Shown here: piece after piece, positions 7,869 to 15,673 of the stretch | Layout of the letters: each line of letters starts with the position of its first letter | Position numbering within the stretch: position 1 is the first letter of the stretch | Source of the DNA: Physcousia sp015060555 | GTDB lineage: Bacteria > Bacteroidota > Bacteroidia > Bacteroidales > Bacteroidaceae | Assembly: GCA_015060555.1 (NCBI GenBank) | Contig: SUYG01000044.1 | Location: 62,001 to 126,000 of the forward strand | Length of the DNA stretch: 64,000 nucleotides | Direction: 5' to 3' | The notes under the pieces: model-generated | The model's input: only the letters and a program-made list of their open reading frames with translations | Databases searched by the model: none | What the model was told of the DNA's origin: nothing | Position numbers and translations under genes: made by a program

Positions 7869-9915
7869 ACAGCAGTTCCACCGAGCGCTTCACGAAGCGT
7901 GTCAGCGCCTCGCCCGTGAGCAGGCCGTTCTGCAGCAGCGCCAGGTCGATGAGCTGATGCACACGCTCGTTGCCCTTGGCGTACTCGCCCAGCACTTCGC
8001 GGCGCTTGCCCTCCTGAGCCTCGATGTCGGCGCGACATTGTTCCATGTCCTTGCGCTCTTCCTCGGTGATCTCGTCGTACTTCTTCTTGTCCTGTTCAGC
8101 CTGCAGCACAGCCTTGCGGGCATTGAGTCCGCGGAGCTCTGCCTCGATGGGCTTCAGCGCCTCGGCGGTAGCGGCTTCGCTCTGCTCCAACACCTCTTTC
8201 ACGAGGCGGTTGTCGGTGTTCAGCACCAGGTTGTACATGTCGGGCATCTCGCCATAGAAAGCCATACCCGGCTGAATGCGGGCCATGTCCTTCATGCGGC
8301 GCATGTACTCGCTCTGGGTGATCACCACGGGCATCGCCTCGGCACCCATCGGCTGTGTCTCCACATGATACGTTGTCTTGTCAGTCTTCGGCAGCTGTGT
8401 CTCGAAGACGGCTGACAGATTGGCAGAGCGGTCGGCTGACAATTCTTCACCCTTGGGCTCGTCCTTCTGGATGAGGCGGTCGATGACATCGCTATCCACG
8501 CGTGTGAAGGTCGTCTTCTCCAGCTTGCGTTCCAGCATCTGCACGAGCGGCGTGTCCAGCTGGCCGTCCATGAGCAGGACATTGTAGCCCTTCGCGTGTG
8601 CGCTGTCAATATAGGTATAGTGTGCCTCGCGGTCGGCGGCATAGAGATACACGAGCTGACCGTCCTTGTTCGTCTGCGCATCCTTGATGAGTGCCTGGTA
8701 CTCCTCCAGCGTGTAGTACTTGCCCTCGGTGTCCTTGAGCAGGAAGAACGTCTTGGCCTTCTCGTAGAAGTCTTCCTCGGAGAGCATTCCGTAGGAGATG
8801 AAAATCTTGATGTCGTCCCACTTGGCCTCGAAGTCCTTGCGGTCGTTCTTGAAGAGCGAGCTCAGACGGTCGGCCACCTTCTTGGTGATGTAGCCGCTGA
8901 TTTTCTTCACGTTGCTGTCGCTCTGCAGGTAGCTGCGGCTGACATTTAACGGGATATCCGGCGAGTCGATGACGCCGTGCAGCAGCGTCAGGAAGTCAGG
9001 AACGATGCCCTCCACCTGGTCGGTCACGAAGACCTGGTTGCAGTAGAGCTGGATCTTGTTGCGTTGGAGGTCAAGGTTGTTCTTGATCTTCGGGAAGTAC
9101 AGAATACCCGTGAGGTGGAAGGGGAAGTCCACGTTCAGATGAATCCAGAACAGGGGCTCATCACCCATGGGATAGAGGCTGCGGTAGAAGGCCTTGTAGT
9201 CCTCGTCCTTCAGGTCGCTGGGCTTGCGTGTCCACAGCGGCGTGGTGTCGTTGATCTGGTTGTCCTCGTCGGTGTCCTGCATCTTGCCGTCCTTCCATTC
9301 CTGCTTCTTGCCGAAGACCACGGGCACGGGCAGGAAGTGGCAGTACTTCTTCAGCAGTCCTTCCAACTTGTCCTTCTCCAGGAACTCCTTGCAGTCCTCG
9401 GAGATGTGCATCACGATGTCGGTGCCACGGTCGGCTTTCTCCACCTCTTCGAGCGTAAATTCAGGCGAGCCGTCGCAGCTCCACTTCACAGCGGGAGCAT
9501 CCTGATAGCTCTTGGTGATGATGTCCACGCGGTCGCTGACCATGAACGAGCTGTAGAAACCCAGACCAAAGTGGCCGATGATGGCGTTGGCGTCTTCCTT
9601 GTACTTGTCCAGGAAGTCGTTGGCACCGGAGAAAGCTATCTGGTTGATGTACTTCTCAATCTCCTCGGCAGTCATGCCGATACCGCGGTCGCTGACGGTG
9701 ATGGTGCCAGCCTCCTTGTCGATGCTGACGCTGACCTTCAGTTCACCCAATTCGCCGGTGAAGTCGCCCTTGCCCGCCAGTGTCTTCAGCTTCTGGGAAG
9801 CATCCACGGCGTTGCTGACAATTTCACGGATGAAGATCTCGTGATCCGAATACAGGAACTTCTTGATGACCGGGAAGATGTTTTCGGTCGTTACTCCAAT
9901 ATTACCTTTTTGCAT
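7867..9915 (-). CDS. htpG: Molecular chaperone HtpG (Hsp90)
   Basis: A 682-residue bacterial Hsp90. The N-terminal GHKL ATPase domain carries EIVSNAVDAS near 32-41, DRGIGM near 75, and GHFGLGFYSSFMV near 114-126. The middle domain and a C-terminal dimerisation region follow. Length is a little above the usual 620-640 residues because of lysine- and glutamate-rich insertions in the last third, which is common in Bacteroidetes copies. It is cytosolic and helps client proteins fold under stress. It is transcribed alone. Its 3' end abuts three GTACATC heptamers, and I see no clear promoter box upstream. Confidence 0.95.
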   Translation of the reverse strand: MQKGNIGVTTENIFPVIKKFLYSDHEIFIREIVSNAVDASQKLKTLAGKGDFTGELGELKVSVSIDKEAGTITVSDRGIGMTAEEIEKYINQIAFSGANDFLDKYKEDANAIIGHFGLGFYSSFMVSDRVDIITKSYQDAPAVKWSCDGSPEFTLEEVEKADRGTDIVMHISEDCKEFLEKDKLEGLLKKYCHFLPVPVVFGKKQEWKDGKMQDTDEDNQINDTTPLWTRKPSDLKDEDYKAFYRSLYPMGDEPLFWIHLNVDFPFHLTGILYFPKIKNNLDLQRNKIQLYCNQVFVTDQVEGIVPDFLTLLHGVIDSPDIPLNVSRSYLQSDSNVKKISGYITKKVADRLSSLFKNDRKDFEAKWDDIKIFISYGMLSEEDFYEKAKTFFLLKDTEGKYYTLEEYQALIKDAQTNKDGQLVYLYAADREAHYTYIDSAHAKGYNVLLMDGQLDTPLVQMLERKLEKTTFTRVDSDVIDRLIQKDEPKGEELSADRSANLSAVFETQLPKTDKTTYHVETQPMGAEAMPVVITQSEYMRRMKDMARIQPGMAFYGEMPDMYNLVLNTDNRLVKEVLEQSEAATAEALKPIEAELRGLNARKAVLQAEQDKKKYDEITEEERKDMEQCRADIEAQEGKRREVLGEYAKGNERVHQLIDLALLQNGLLTGEALTRFVKRSVELL

Positions 9916-10133
9916 AACTTATATATGTTTTAAATATGAATGTCAATACGACAGATGTCATTGTCAAAAGAAACACAATCCTTGTCATGCAAAAGGCGTG
10001 CCAAAACCCCGAATTCTTTCTGACAACGAATTACACGAATTAAACTAATTTGAAATTTATGTCCGATTCGTAAAAAAGCTAAAGGGAATCGTAAATTGTG
10101 CGAGTGTAAGTTGTTCAATCGTAAAATATGCCG

Positions 10134-10141
10134 TATTTTTG
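10134..10141 (+). promoter_or_regulatory. Promoter -7 box of the flavoprotein gene
   Basis: TATTTTTG matches TAnnTTTG and lies 36 bases before the ATG at 10177. The 220 bases between this box and htpG hold no gene that I can support. Confidence 0.55.
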
Positions 10142-10176
10142 CCGCATCAAACCCTACAAACCTACATTCTGCGCTT

Positions 10177-10794
10177 ATGAAAGTCCTACTCATCAATGGA
10201 AGCCCCAGGGAACATGGCAACACCTTCACCGCACTCTCCGAAGTGGCACGAGCCCTCAACGCCGACGGCATAGAGACAGAAATCATCAGCATCGGCAAGG
10301 CCGCCGTACAGGGCTGCATCGCCTGCGGATGGTGTGGTCGCAATGGCAAATGCACCTACAACGACGACTTATACTATAAGGTGTGGCGAACGATCAAGGA
10401 TGGCATCGACGGCATTGTCATCGGCTCACCCGTCTATTACGGCGGCCCCAACGGTTCGCTCTGCGCCCTACTCGACCGCGTCTTCTACTCCTTGGGTGCC
10501 GACCTGAAGTTCAAGCCCGCCGCCAGCGTCGTCGTCTGCCGTCGTGGCGGAGCCACAGCAGCTTTCGACCGCCTTAACAAATACTTCATGATGATGAATA
10601 TGCCCGTCGCCACGTCGCAGTATTGGAACATCGCCTACGGACAGACAGCCGGACAGGTCGCCGAGGACGAAGAAGGAATGCAGACCATGCGCACCCTTGG
10701 CCACAACCTCGCGTGGATGATTCAGAAGCTTGACGTGCGCACACAGGGGCATCCCGACTTGGAGACACCGGCCCGCACCAACTTCATCCGATAG
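10177..10794 (+). CDS. Flavodoxin-family NAD(P)H-dependent FMN reductase
   Basis: A 205-residue flavodoxin-fold protein. The N-terminal strand and phosphate-binding loop LLINGSPREHGNT is the FMN phosphate site, and CIACGWCGRNGKC near 47-59 resembles the cysteine cluster of iron-sulfur flavoproteins and related reductases. The GSPVYYGGPNGSL segment near 90-102 is the second FMN contact. Likely a cytosolic NAD(P)H:flavin or quinone-type reductase of oxidative-stress or redox metabolism. The ATG at 10177 starts exactly at the family N-terminus MKVLLING. It ends five bases before a convergent small gene. Confidence 0.85.
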   Translation: MKVLLINGSPREHGNTFTALSEVARALNADGIETEIISIGKAAVQGCIACGWCGRNGKCTYNDDLYYKVWRTIKDGIDGIVIGSPVYYGGPNGSLCALLDRVFYSLGADLKFKPAASVVVCRRGGATAAFDRLNKYFMMMNMPVATSQYWNIAYGQTAGQVAEDEEGMQTMRTLGHNLAWMIQKLDVRTQGHPDLETPARTNFIR

Positions 10795-10799
10795 TGCTC

Positions 10800-11135
10800 C
10801 TACTTGTAATGATAATGCCGACGATGCTGTAGGTACTGCAGGTCATCCTGATGACGGTAGGCCTCTTCCTCAAAACGGATGTGATGGTACGCCTCCATCC
10901 AGTCGTGGTACTTCACCAACAGCACCAGCCACTCCAACACATACCAGATGAAAAACGGCACGTACAACAGTTCCTTCTGCTGTACGGCATGAATGCGCTC
11001 GTGGTTATATTCCGTGGAGTTGAGATGGCGTGTGGCGAACACGGCACCGAAGAGGCAGATGGCCAGGAAGCGCGCGCCCATCGGATGACGCCTAATCAGG
11101 TGAACCCTATACTTCGATTTCTTTTGCTGATCCAT
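10800..11135 (-). CDS. Small HExxH protein with one membrane segment
   Basis: A 111-residue protein of unknown function. It has a zinc-metallopeptidase-like HERIH motif near residues 45-49 and, after a hydrophobic segment (YVPFFIWYVLEWLVLLV, about 58-74), an acidic FEEEAY near 88-93 that could supply a third ligand. The basic N-terminus and a second short hydrophobic stretch (FLAICLFGAVFA) suggest membrane association with the motif in the cytosol. The tail is rich in histidine, glutamine and tyrosine. It converges on the flavoprotein gene with five bases between the stops. Whether it is a real peptidase cannot be said. Confidence 0.6.
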   Translation of the reverse strand: MDQQKKSKYRVHLIRRHPMGARFLAICLFGAVFATRHLNSTEYNHERIHAVQQKELLYVPFFIWYVLEWLVLLVKYHDWMEAYHHIRFEEEAYRHQDDLQYLQHRRHYHYK

Positions 11136-11212
11136 GCTTACAACACTTCACAATAACGCAGCAAAAACTGCACATGACAACACAGTGTGAAAAAGCAAGT
11201 CACTTGACAGCT

Positions 11213-12190
11213 CTATGACTGACTCTCCAGAACGGGTGGCAAGCGCAGCGGGAGTGCACCTGGCAGCATCTTCATCTCGAAGCGGGAACCGGGGAGTAGC
11301 TCGCCGTCGATGTAGATGTCGATGATGTCGCGACTGCTGATGACCACCTCACGGGCTTGTCTGAAGATAATCTTACCCCGACCGCGGAGACTGCCGATGT
11401 GCTCGCCTTTGCGGTAGAGGGGCACAAGCGTGAGGAAGCGTAGCAAGGTCATGGCACGGAAGAGACACACGTCGATGAGGCCGTCATCGACCTTCGCTGT
11501 AGGTGCACAGTTGAATTCGCCGCCCACACGGCGCCCGTTGGCAAAAGTGCAGAGAATAATGAGGCCGCCGTCTATGCGCTCGCCATCGACCGTCACCTTG
11601 ATGCGGTTGTAGCGACTGGTGAGGATGGCGTTGATGACACCGCGGGTGTAGGCCTGATGTGCGGACTTGCCCTTGGCAACCAGTTCGTTGGCACGCGAGG
11701 CGACACGAGCGTTGAAACCGATGTTGCAGACATTCACGCAGTAGCTATCGTTCACCTTGATGACATCGATGGGCGTCACGGTGCCGGCCAGCATGTCCTT
11801 CACGCTGTGGAAGTTGCGGCCAGGGAAGTTGTAGATGAAGTCTTGCGTGGCACCGCCAAAGTAGAGGACTGCCATGGTGAATCGCAACTTAGGCATGGTG
11901 GACTGGGCAGCCACAGCGCCGTCATTGGCAGCGCTCTCCTTGACATATTCAAAATAGCCCACGAGGCCGGAGGCAACCCCGTTGATGATGCCGTTGCCGC
12001 CACAGGCCACGAAGCAGACTTCCTCTTCGGGGTGGAGGTCGCAGTAGAGGCGCACATAGCGTGTGGCGTCGCCCTCGCCAAGCGTGGTATAGACCTCATA
12101 GACATGGGGTTCCTGCTTCAGCTGCTCGTAGAACTCGCTGTAGTACTGAGCTTTGTCGGGCCGCCCGTTGATGATATAGATATATTTCAT
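11213..12190 (-). CDS. Diacylglycerol/lipid kinase family protein
   Basis: A 325-residue protein of the DAGK catalytic-domain (YegS/BmrU-like) family, which phosphorylates diacylglycerol or related lipids at the membrane face. The nucleotide motif usually written GGDGT reads GGNGI here (near residue 63), and a GFNARV segment near 172 stands where GFDA is usual. The C-terminal IYIDGE segment is conserved. The D-to-N change at the ATP/metal motif makes activity or substrate unclear. It lies seven bases after the phosphatase gene on the same strand and is probably cotranscribed with it. Confidence 0.75.
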   Translation of the reverse strand: MKYIYIINGRPDKAQYYSEFYEQLKQEPHVYEVYTTLGEGDATRYVRLYCDLHPEEEVCFVACGGNGIINGVASGLVGYFEYVKESAANDGAVAAQSTMPKLRFTMAVLYFGGATQDFIYNFPGRNFHSVKDMLAGTVTPIDVIKVNDSYCVNVCNIGFNARVASRANELVAKGKSAHQAYTRGVINAILTSRYNRIKVTVDGERIDGGLIILCTFANGRRVGGEFNCAPTAKVDDGLIDVCLFRAMTLLRFLTLVPLYRKGEHIGSLRGRGKIIFRQAREVVISSRDIIDIYIDGELLPGSRFEMKMLPGALPLRLPPVLESQS

Positions 12191-12197
12191 AGATGTC

Positions 12198-13355
12198 TCA
12201 TATCTTGATACTCATGATCGTGATGTCGTCGTTCTGGGGATGGTTACCCGCAAAATTCTTAACGGCGCTATAAACCTGTTCCACAGCGGTCTGCTCGTCG
12301 CTGTCGGCGTCGAGGCGCTTCACCACCTCTAACAGTCGGTCCTCGCCGAACAGTTCCAAGCTGTCGTTCTCGGCCTCCGTGACACCGTCGGTGTAGGCCA
12401 CAAGGCGCGTGCCAGGTTCCAGGTCGATGCTCTCAGACTCGTAGGGGAAGTCTTCAATGAGTCCCGCAGCCAGGTTGCTCTTGACTGACAGATAGTAGGG
12501 CTCGCCATTGGGAGGTAGTATGAGCAGGGGATTATGCCCCGCATTGCAGTAGGTCATGTGCTGTGTCTTGAGGTCGATGCGCGCCATGAAGAGGGTGACG
12601 AACATATCATGGCTGCTGCTGTCGGCCACACTGTTGTTGATGCGTCGCGCCGACTCGTGGAGCGGCAGATCGAGGGTGGCCACGAAATGGATCATGGCGC
12701 GCGTAATAGACATCACCAGCGAGGCCGGCACACCCTTGCCGCTGACGTCGCCCACGGCAAAATGGAGTACATCGTCCTTGCGGATGAAGTCGTAGAGGTC
12801 ACCGCCCACTTCCTTGGCAGGCTTCAACAGGGCATGCAGCTGCGGCGGGAAGTCGGTGTTCAGCATTCCCATCTGGATGGTGCGCGCCACGTTCAGCTCC
12901 GACTCCATGCGCTCGTTGGCGCTCTTGGTCATCTTCAGCTGGCTGATGTAGTCGGTGATGGAGTATTGCAAATAGAGGAAGCTGTCATGCAGACGGCGCA
13001 TCTCGTCCTTGCTGTCGATTTCTGGCAGCTTGGCCCTGAAGTTGCCATTTGCCATGTTCATCGCCGACACGGAGAGCTCGGTGATGGGGCGTGACATATA
13101 GCGTATCATGCGGCGGCAGAAGAAGAAGATCAGCACAAGCCCGAAAAAACCGACGAGCATCAGGTCGAGAATCAGTCTCCAAGGTGTCGAGGCGAACGTC
13201 GTGGGATTCGCACTGTCCGCCGATGTATTCAACGCAACATTGGCAGAGAGGTACTGCAACGTGACACCTACTCCTATTAAGGAGATGATGAAGATGGCCG
13301 ACACGATGCCGATGATTCTCCATGTCAAACGGTTTGAAAATGATCTATTATTCAT
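12198..13355 (-). CDS. Membrane PP2C/SpoIIE-type serine phosphatase with HAMP domain
   Basis: A 385-residue membrane signalling protein similar to RsbU. Two transmembrane helices (about 12-33 and 55-80) flank a short periplasmic loop, followed by a HAMP segment and a linker helix (about 85-150). A SpoIIE/PP2C phosphatase domain runs to the C-terminus, with KEVGGDLYDF near 178-187, AVGDVSGKGVPASL near 196-209, and YTDGVTEAE near 325. Such proteins dephosphorylate anti-anti-sigma-type partners in response to signals. The ATG at 13355 is chosen over one seven codons upstream because it directly follows an AAAAGAAC ribosome-binding-like sequence. It forms an operon with the lipid-kinase-like gene. 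Confidence 0.82.
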   Translation of the reverse strand: MNNRSFSNRLTWRIIGIVSAIFIISLIGVGVTLQYLSANVALNTSADSANPTTFASTPWRLILDLMLVGFFGLVLIFFFCRRMIRYMSRPITELSVSAMNMANGNFRAKLPEIDSKDEMRRLHDSFLYLQYSITDYISQLKMTKSANERMESELNVARTIQMGMLNTDFPPQLHALLKPAKEVGGDLYDFIRKDDVLHFAVGDVSGKGVPASLVMSITRAMIHFVATLDLPLHESARRINNSVADSSSHDMFVTLFMARIDLKTQHMTYCNAGHNPLLILPPNGEPYYLSVKSNLAAGLIEDFPYESESIDLEPGTRLVAYTDGVTEAENDSLELFGEDRLLEVVKRLDADSDEQTAVEQVYSAVKNFAGNHPQNDDITIMSIKI

Positions 13356-13419
13356 GAATGTTCTTTTGGTTATCAATTCTTGGGTCGTCGCGTTCTAACG
13401 GTCACTGACAATGACGCAG

Positions 13420-13427
13420 CAAAGGTA
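13420..13427 (-). promoter_or_regulatory. Promoter -7 box of the phosphatase operon
   Basis: On the minus strand TACCTTTG lies 65 bases before the ATG at 13355, in the normal position for this promoter type. Confidence 0.7.
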
Positions 13428-13477
13428 GTGTTTTTTTTCTTACGGCTCTCAAAATGCCACATAGATTTAGGATTGTT

Positions 13478-13521
13478 TAATAAAAAATAGGCTGTCCCCC
13501 AACTCACGTCGGAGGACAGTC
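13478..13521 (-). terminator. Terminator of galE
   Basis: Minus-strand hairpin with 8-base arms (GACTGTCC and GGACAGCC at 13490-13497 and 13514-13521, one G-T pair) followed by TATTTTTTATT. It is 205 bases after the galE stop. Confidence 0.7.
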
Positions 13522-13725
13522 TCAACACAAACACAAAATAAAACACGACAATGTGTAGAGCAGTTACTACCCATGACAGGGAGGGAAGGAACGAATGTTG
13601 AGAGGTGAATTCACGATGCTCACGCGCAGTAAATGCCAACCGGCTCAACGGGGTAGTACTGATACACTTTACTATCCTATATTCTATGAAGGATTCTTAA
13701 CTAAATTTCAAATTTATGTTTGTTC
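13522..13725. other. 3' region of galE, nothing recognised
   Basis: About 200 bases between the galE stop and its terminator would be transcribed as an untranslated tail. I see no gene or repeat here. The start of an open frame on the plus strand at 13595 is not convincing. Confidence 0.4.
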
Positions 13726-14760
13726 TTACATGATACCGCGCTCACGGAGGGCTAACTGCCACTTCCACGCGCTGGCGAGAACATCTTCCAATGGGGTCTC
13801 GGCCTTCCAACCGAGCACCTTGTTGGCTTTGTCAACATTGCCCCACACCTTCTCGATGTCGCCGGCGCGGCGACCTACGATCTGGTAGTTGAGCTTAACA
13901 CCCGTGGCTTTCTCGAAGCCGTGGATGAGTTCCAGGACACTGGTGCCCTTTCCGGTACCGATGTTATACACTTCCACGGGCTCGGTGGTCTTGTCTTCCA
14001 TGATGCGGGTCATGGCACAGACGTGGGCCTTGGCAAGATCGACGACATAGATGTAGTCGCGGATGCAGGAGCCGTCAGGCGTGTCGTAGTCGTCACCGAA
14101 AACGCTGAGCTTCTCACGGATGCCGATAGCAGTCTGGGTGAGGTACGGGATGAGGTTCTGGGGAACGCCATTGGGCATCTCGCCGATGATAGCGCTGGGG
14201 TGCGAACCGATGGGGTTGAAGTAGCGCAGCAGGATGGCCTTGATGGGCGAACCGCTGGCCACGGTGTCCTGAATGATTTCCTCGTTGATCTGCTTGGTGT
14301 TGCCATAGGGGCTCTCGGCCTTCTTGATGGGAGTCTCCTCGGTAGCGGGGAGCTGGTCGGGCTGGCCATAGACAGTGCAGCTGCTGGAGAAGATGATACC
14401 CTTGACGTTGTACTTGGGCATGAGCTCCAGAAGGTTGATCAGCGAGACAATGTTGTTGCGGTAGTAGAGCAACGGCTTCTCCACACTCTCGCCGACAGCC
14501 TTGCTGGCAGCGAAGTGGATGATACCGCTAATCTTGGGGTACTTCTTGAAGACGGCTTCAGTGGCATCGAAGTCACGGAGATCGACCTTCTCGAAAGCAG
14601 GACGGATGCCCGTAATCTTCTCGATACCGTCGATGACATCTGCGCGAGAGTTGGAGAGATTATCAACGATAACGACATCGTAACCGGCATTCTGCAGTTC
14701 CACGGTTGTGTGGGAACCGATAAAACCTGTACCACCGGTGACGAGAATTGTCTCTTTCAT
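13726..14760 (-). CDS. galE: UDP-glucose 4-epimerase GalE
   Basis: A 344-residue short-chain dehydrogenase/reductase of the extended type. The NAD-binding glycine motif GGTGFIGSH is at 8-16, the catalytic serine in FSSSCTVYG near 124, and the YxxxK pair in YGNTK near 150. C-terminal substrate-binding segments match GalE. It interconverts UDP-glucose and UDP-galactose in the cytosol for galactose use and cell-surface glycans. It is monocistronic, with a promoter box 55 bases upstream. Confidence 0.94.
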   Translation of the reverse strand: MKETILVTGGTGFIGSHTTVELQNAGYDVVIVDNLSNSRADVIDGIEKITGIRPAFEKVDLRDFDATEAVFKKYPKISGIIHFAASKAVGESVEKPLLYYRNNIVSLINLLELMPKYNVKGIIFSSSCTVYGQPDQLPATEETPIKKAESPYGNTKQINEEIIQDTVASGSPIKAILLRYFNPIGSHPSAIIGEMPNGVPQNLIPYLTQTAIGIREKLSVFGDDYDTPDGSCIRDYIYVVDLAKAHVCAMTRIMEDKTTEPVEVYNIGTGKGTSVLELIHGFEKATGVKLNYQIVGRRAGDIEKVWGNVDKANKVLGWKAETPLEDVLASAWKWQLALRERGIM

Positions 14761-14814
14761 ATATTATACTATGTTTAAAAGCGTTATTGAATTGTCGTTA
14801 ACGGATATCGGCTG

Positions 14815-14822
14815 CAAAGATA
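14815..14822 (-). promoter_or_regulatory. Promoter -7 box of galE
   Basis: On the minus strand TATCTTTG matches the -7 consensus, 55 bases upstream of the galE ATG. Confidence 0.7.
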
Positions 14823-14894
14823 GATGTTTTTGTCATAAGTTCAAAACTTTTTGAGCTTTTTTTGCCGATTATTCGCTTTTTTTGTCTCGATTGG

Positions 14895-14921
14895 CGTAAA
14901 AACGGGTGCCGGCAGGGCACT
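14895..14921 (-). terminator. Terminator of the rubrerythrin gene
   Basis: Minus-strand hairpin GTGCC-CTGCC-GGCAC followed by CCGTTTTTA, starting two bases after the stop codon. Confidence 0.65.
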
Positions 14922-14922
14922 T

Positions 14923-15471
14923 TTACTTGCCAAAATAACGATTGTAGAGGCCTTCGAAGCCCTTTCCGTGGCGAGCCTCGTCCTTGGCCATCTCGTGGAC
15001 GGTGTCGTGGATAGCGTCATAGTTGAGAGCCTTGGCCTTCTTGGCGATGTCCATCTTGCCGGCGCAGGCACCTGCTTCAGCTTCCATGCGCTTCTTCAAG
15101 TTGGTCTTGGTGTCCCACACACACTCGCCGATAAGTTCAGCGAAGCGGCTGGCATGGTCAGCTTCCTCGAAAGCGTAGCGCTTGAAGGCTTCTGCTATCT
15201 CAGGATAGCCCTCGCGGTCGGCCTGGCGTGACATCGCCAGATACATACCCACTTCAGTGCATTCGCCCTCGAAGTTAGCCTTCAGGCCTTCCCATATCTC
15301 GGGGTCGCAACCCTTGGCGACACCAATTTCATGCTCGGTTACGAACTCCAGGCCTTCGCTGACCAGTTCCTTGAACTTGCTGGCGGGAGCCTTACACTGA
15401 GGACAACGCTCGGGGGCTTCAGTACCCTCGTGAATGTAACCACATACGGTGCAAACGAATTTCTTAATCAT
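14923..15471 (-). CDS. Reverse rubrerythrin (NADH peroxidase)
   Basis: A 182-residue rubrerythrin with the domain order reversed. An N-terminal rubredoxin-like domain has CTVCGY near 8-13 and CPQC near 23-26. A ferritin-like diiron domain follows, with the ExxH-type ligands in EFVTEHE, GECTEVGMY, EEADHASRF and DEARHGKGFE. These enzymes reduce hydrogen peroxide in the cytosol of anaerobes. The length fits the reverse type. The gene is alone with its own promoter and terminator. Confidence 0.9.
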   Translation of the reverse strand: MIKKFVCTVCGYIHEGTEAPERCPQCKAPASKFKELVSEGLEFVTEHEIGVAKGCDPEIWEGLKANFEGECTEVGMYLAMSRQADREGYPEIAEAFKRYAFEEADHASRFAELIGECVWDTKTNLKKRMEAEAGACAGKMDIAKKAKALNYDAIHDTVHEMAKDEARHGKGFEGLYNRYFGK

Positions 15472-15527
15472 GTTAGAATAGTTTTTAGTGATGAATGAAT
15501 AAAGTAATTAACACGTTTTTTTCTGCA

Positions 15528-15535
15528 CAAAGGTA
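15528..15535 (-). promoter_or_regulatory. Promoter -7 box of the rubrerythrin gene
   Basis: On the minus strand TACCTTTG lies about 57 bases before the ATG at 15471. Confidence 0.7.
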
Positions 15536-15629
15536 AACGGAAATCCCTTTCCTACCAAATTAAATGAAGAAAATCTTTCAATTTATGATGAAAAGCCACA
15601 TAAAAAGGTGCGCGATGAACATTTTTCAC

Positions 15630-15637
15630 TATCTTTG
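15630..15637 (+). promoter_or_regulatory. Promoter -7 box of nadE
   Basis: TATCTTTG lies 37 bases before the nadE ATG. Confidence 0.75.
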
Positions 15638-15673
15638 CGCCCGAAAGTAACAACTGAAAACTGATTTAACAAC

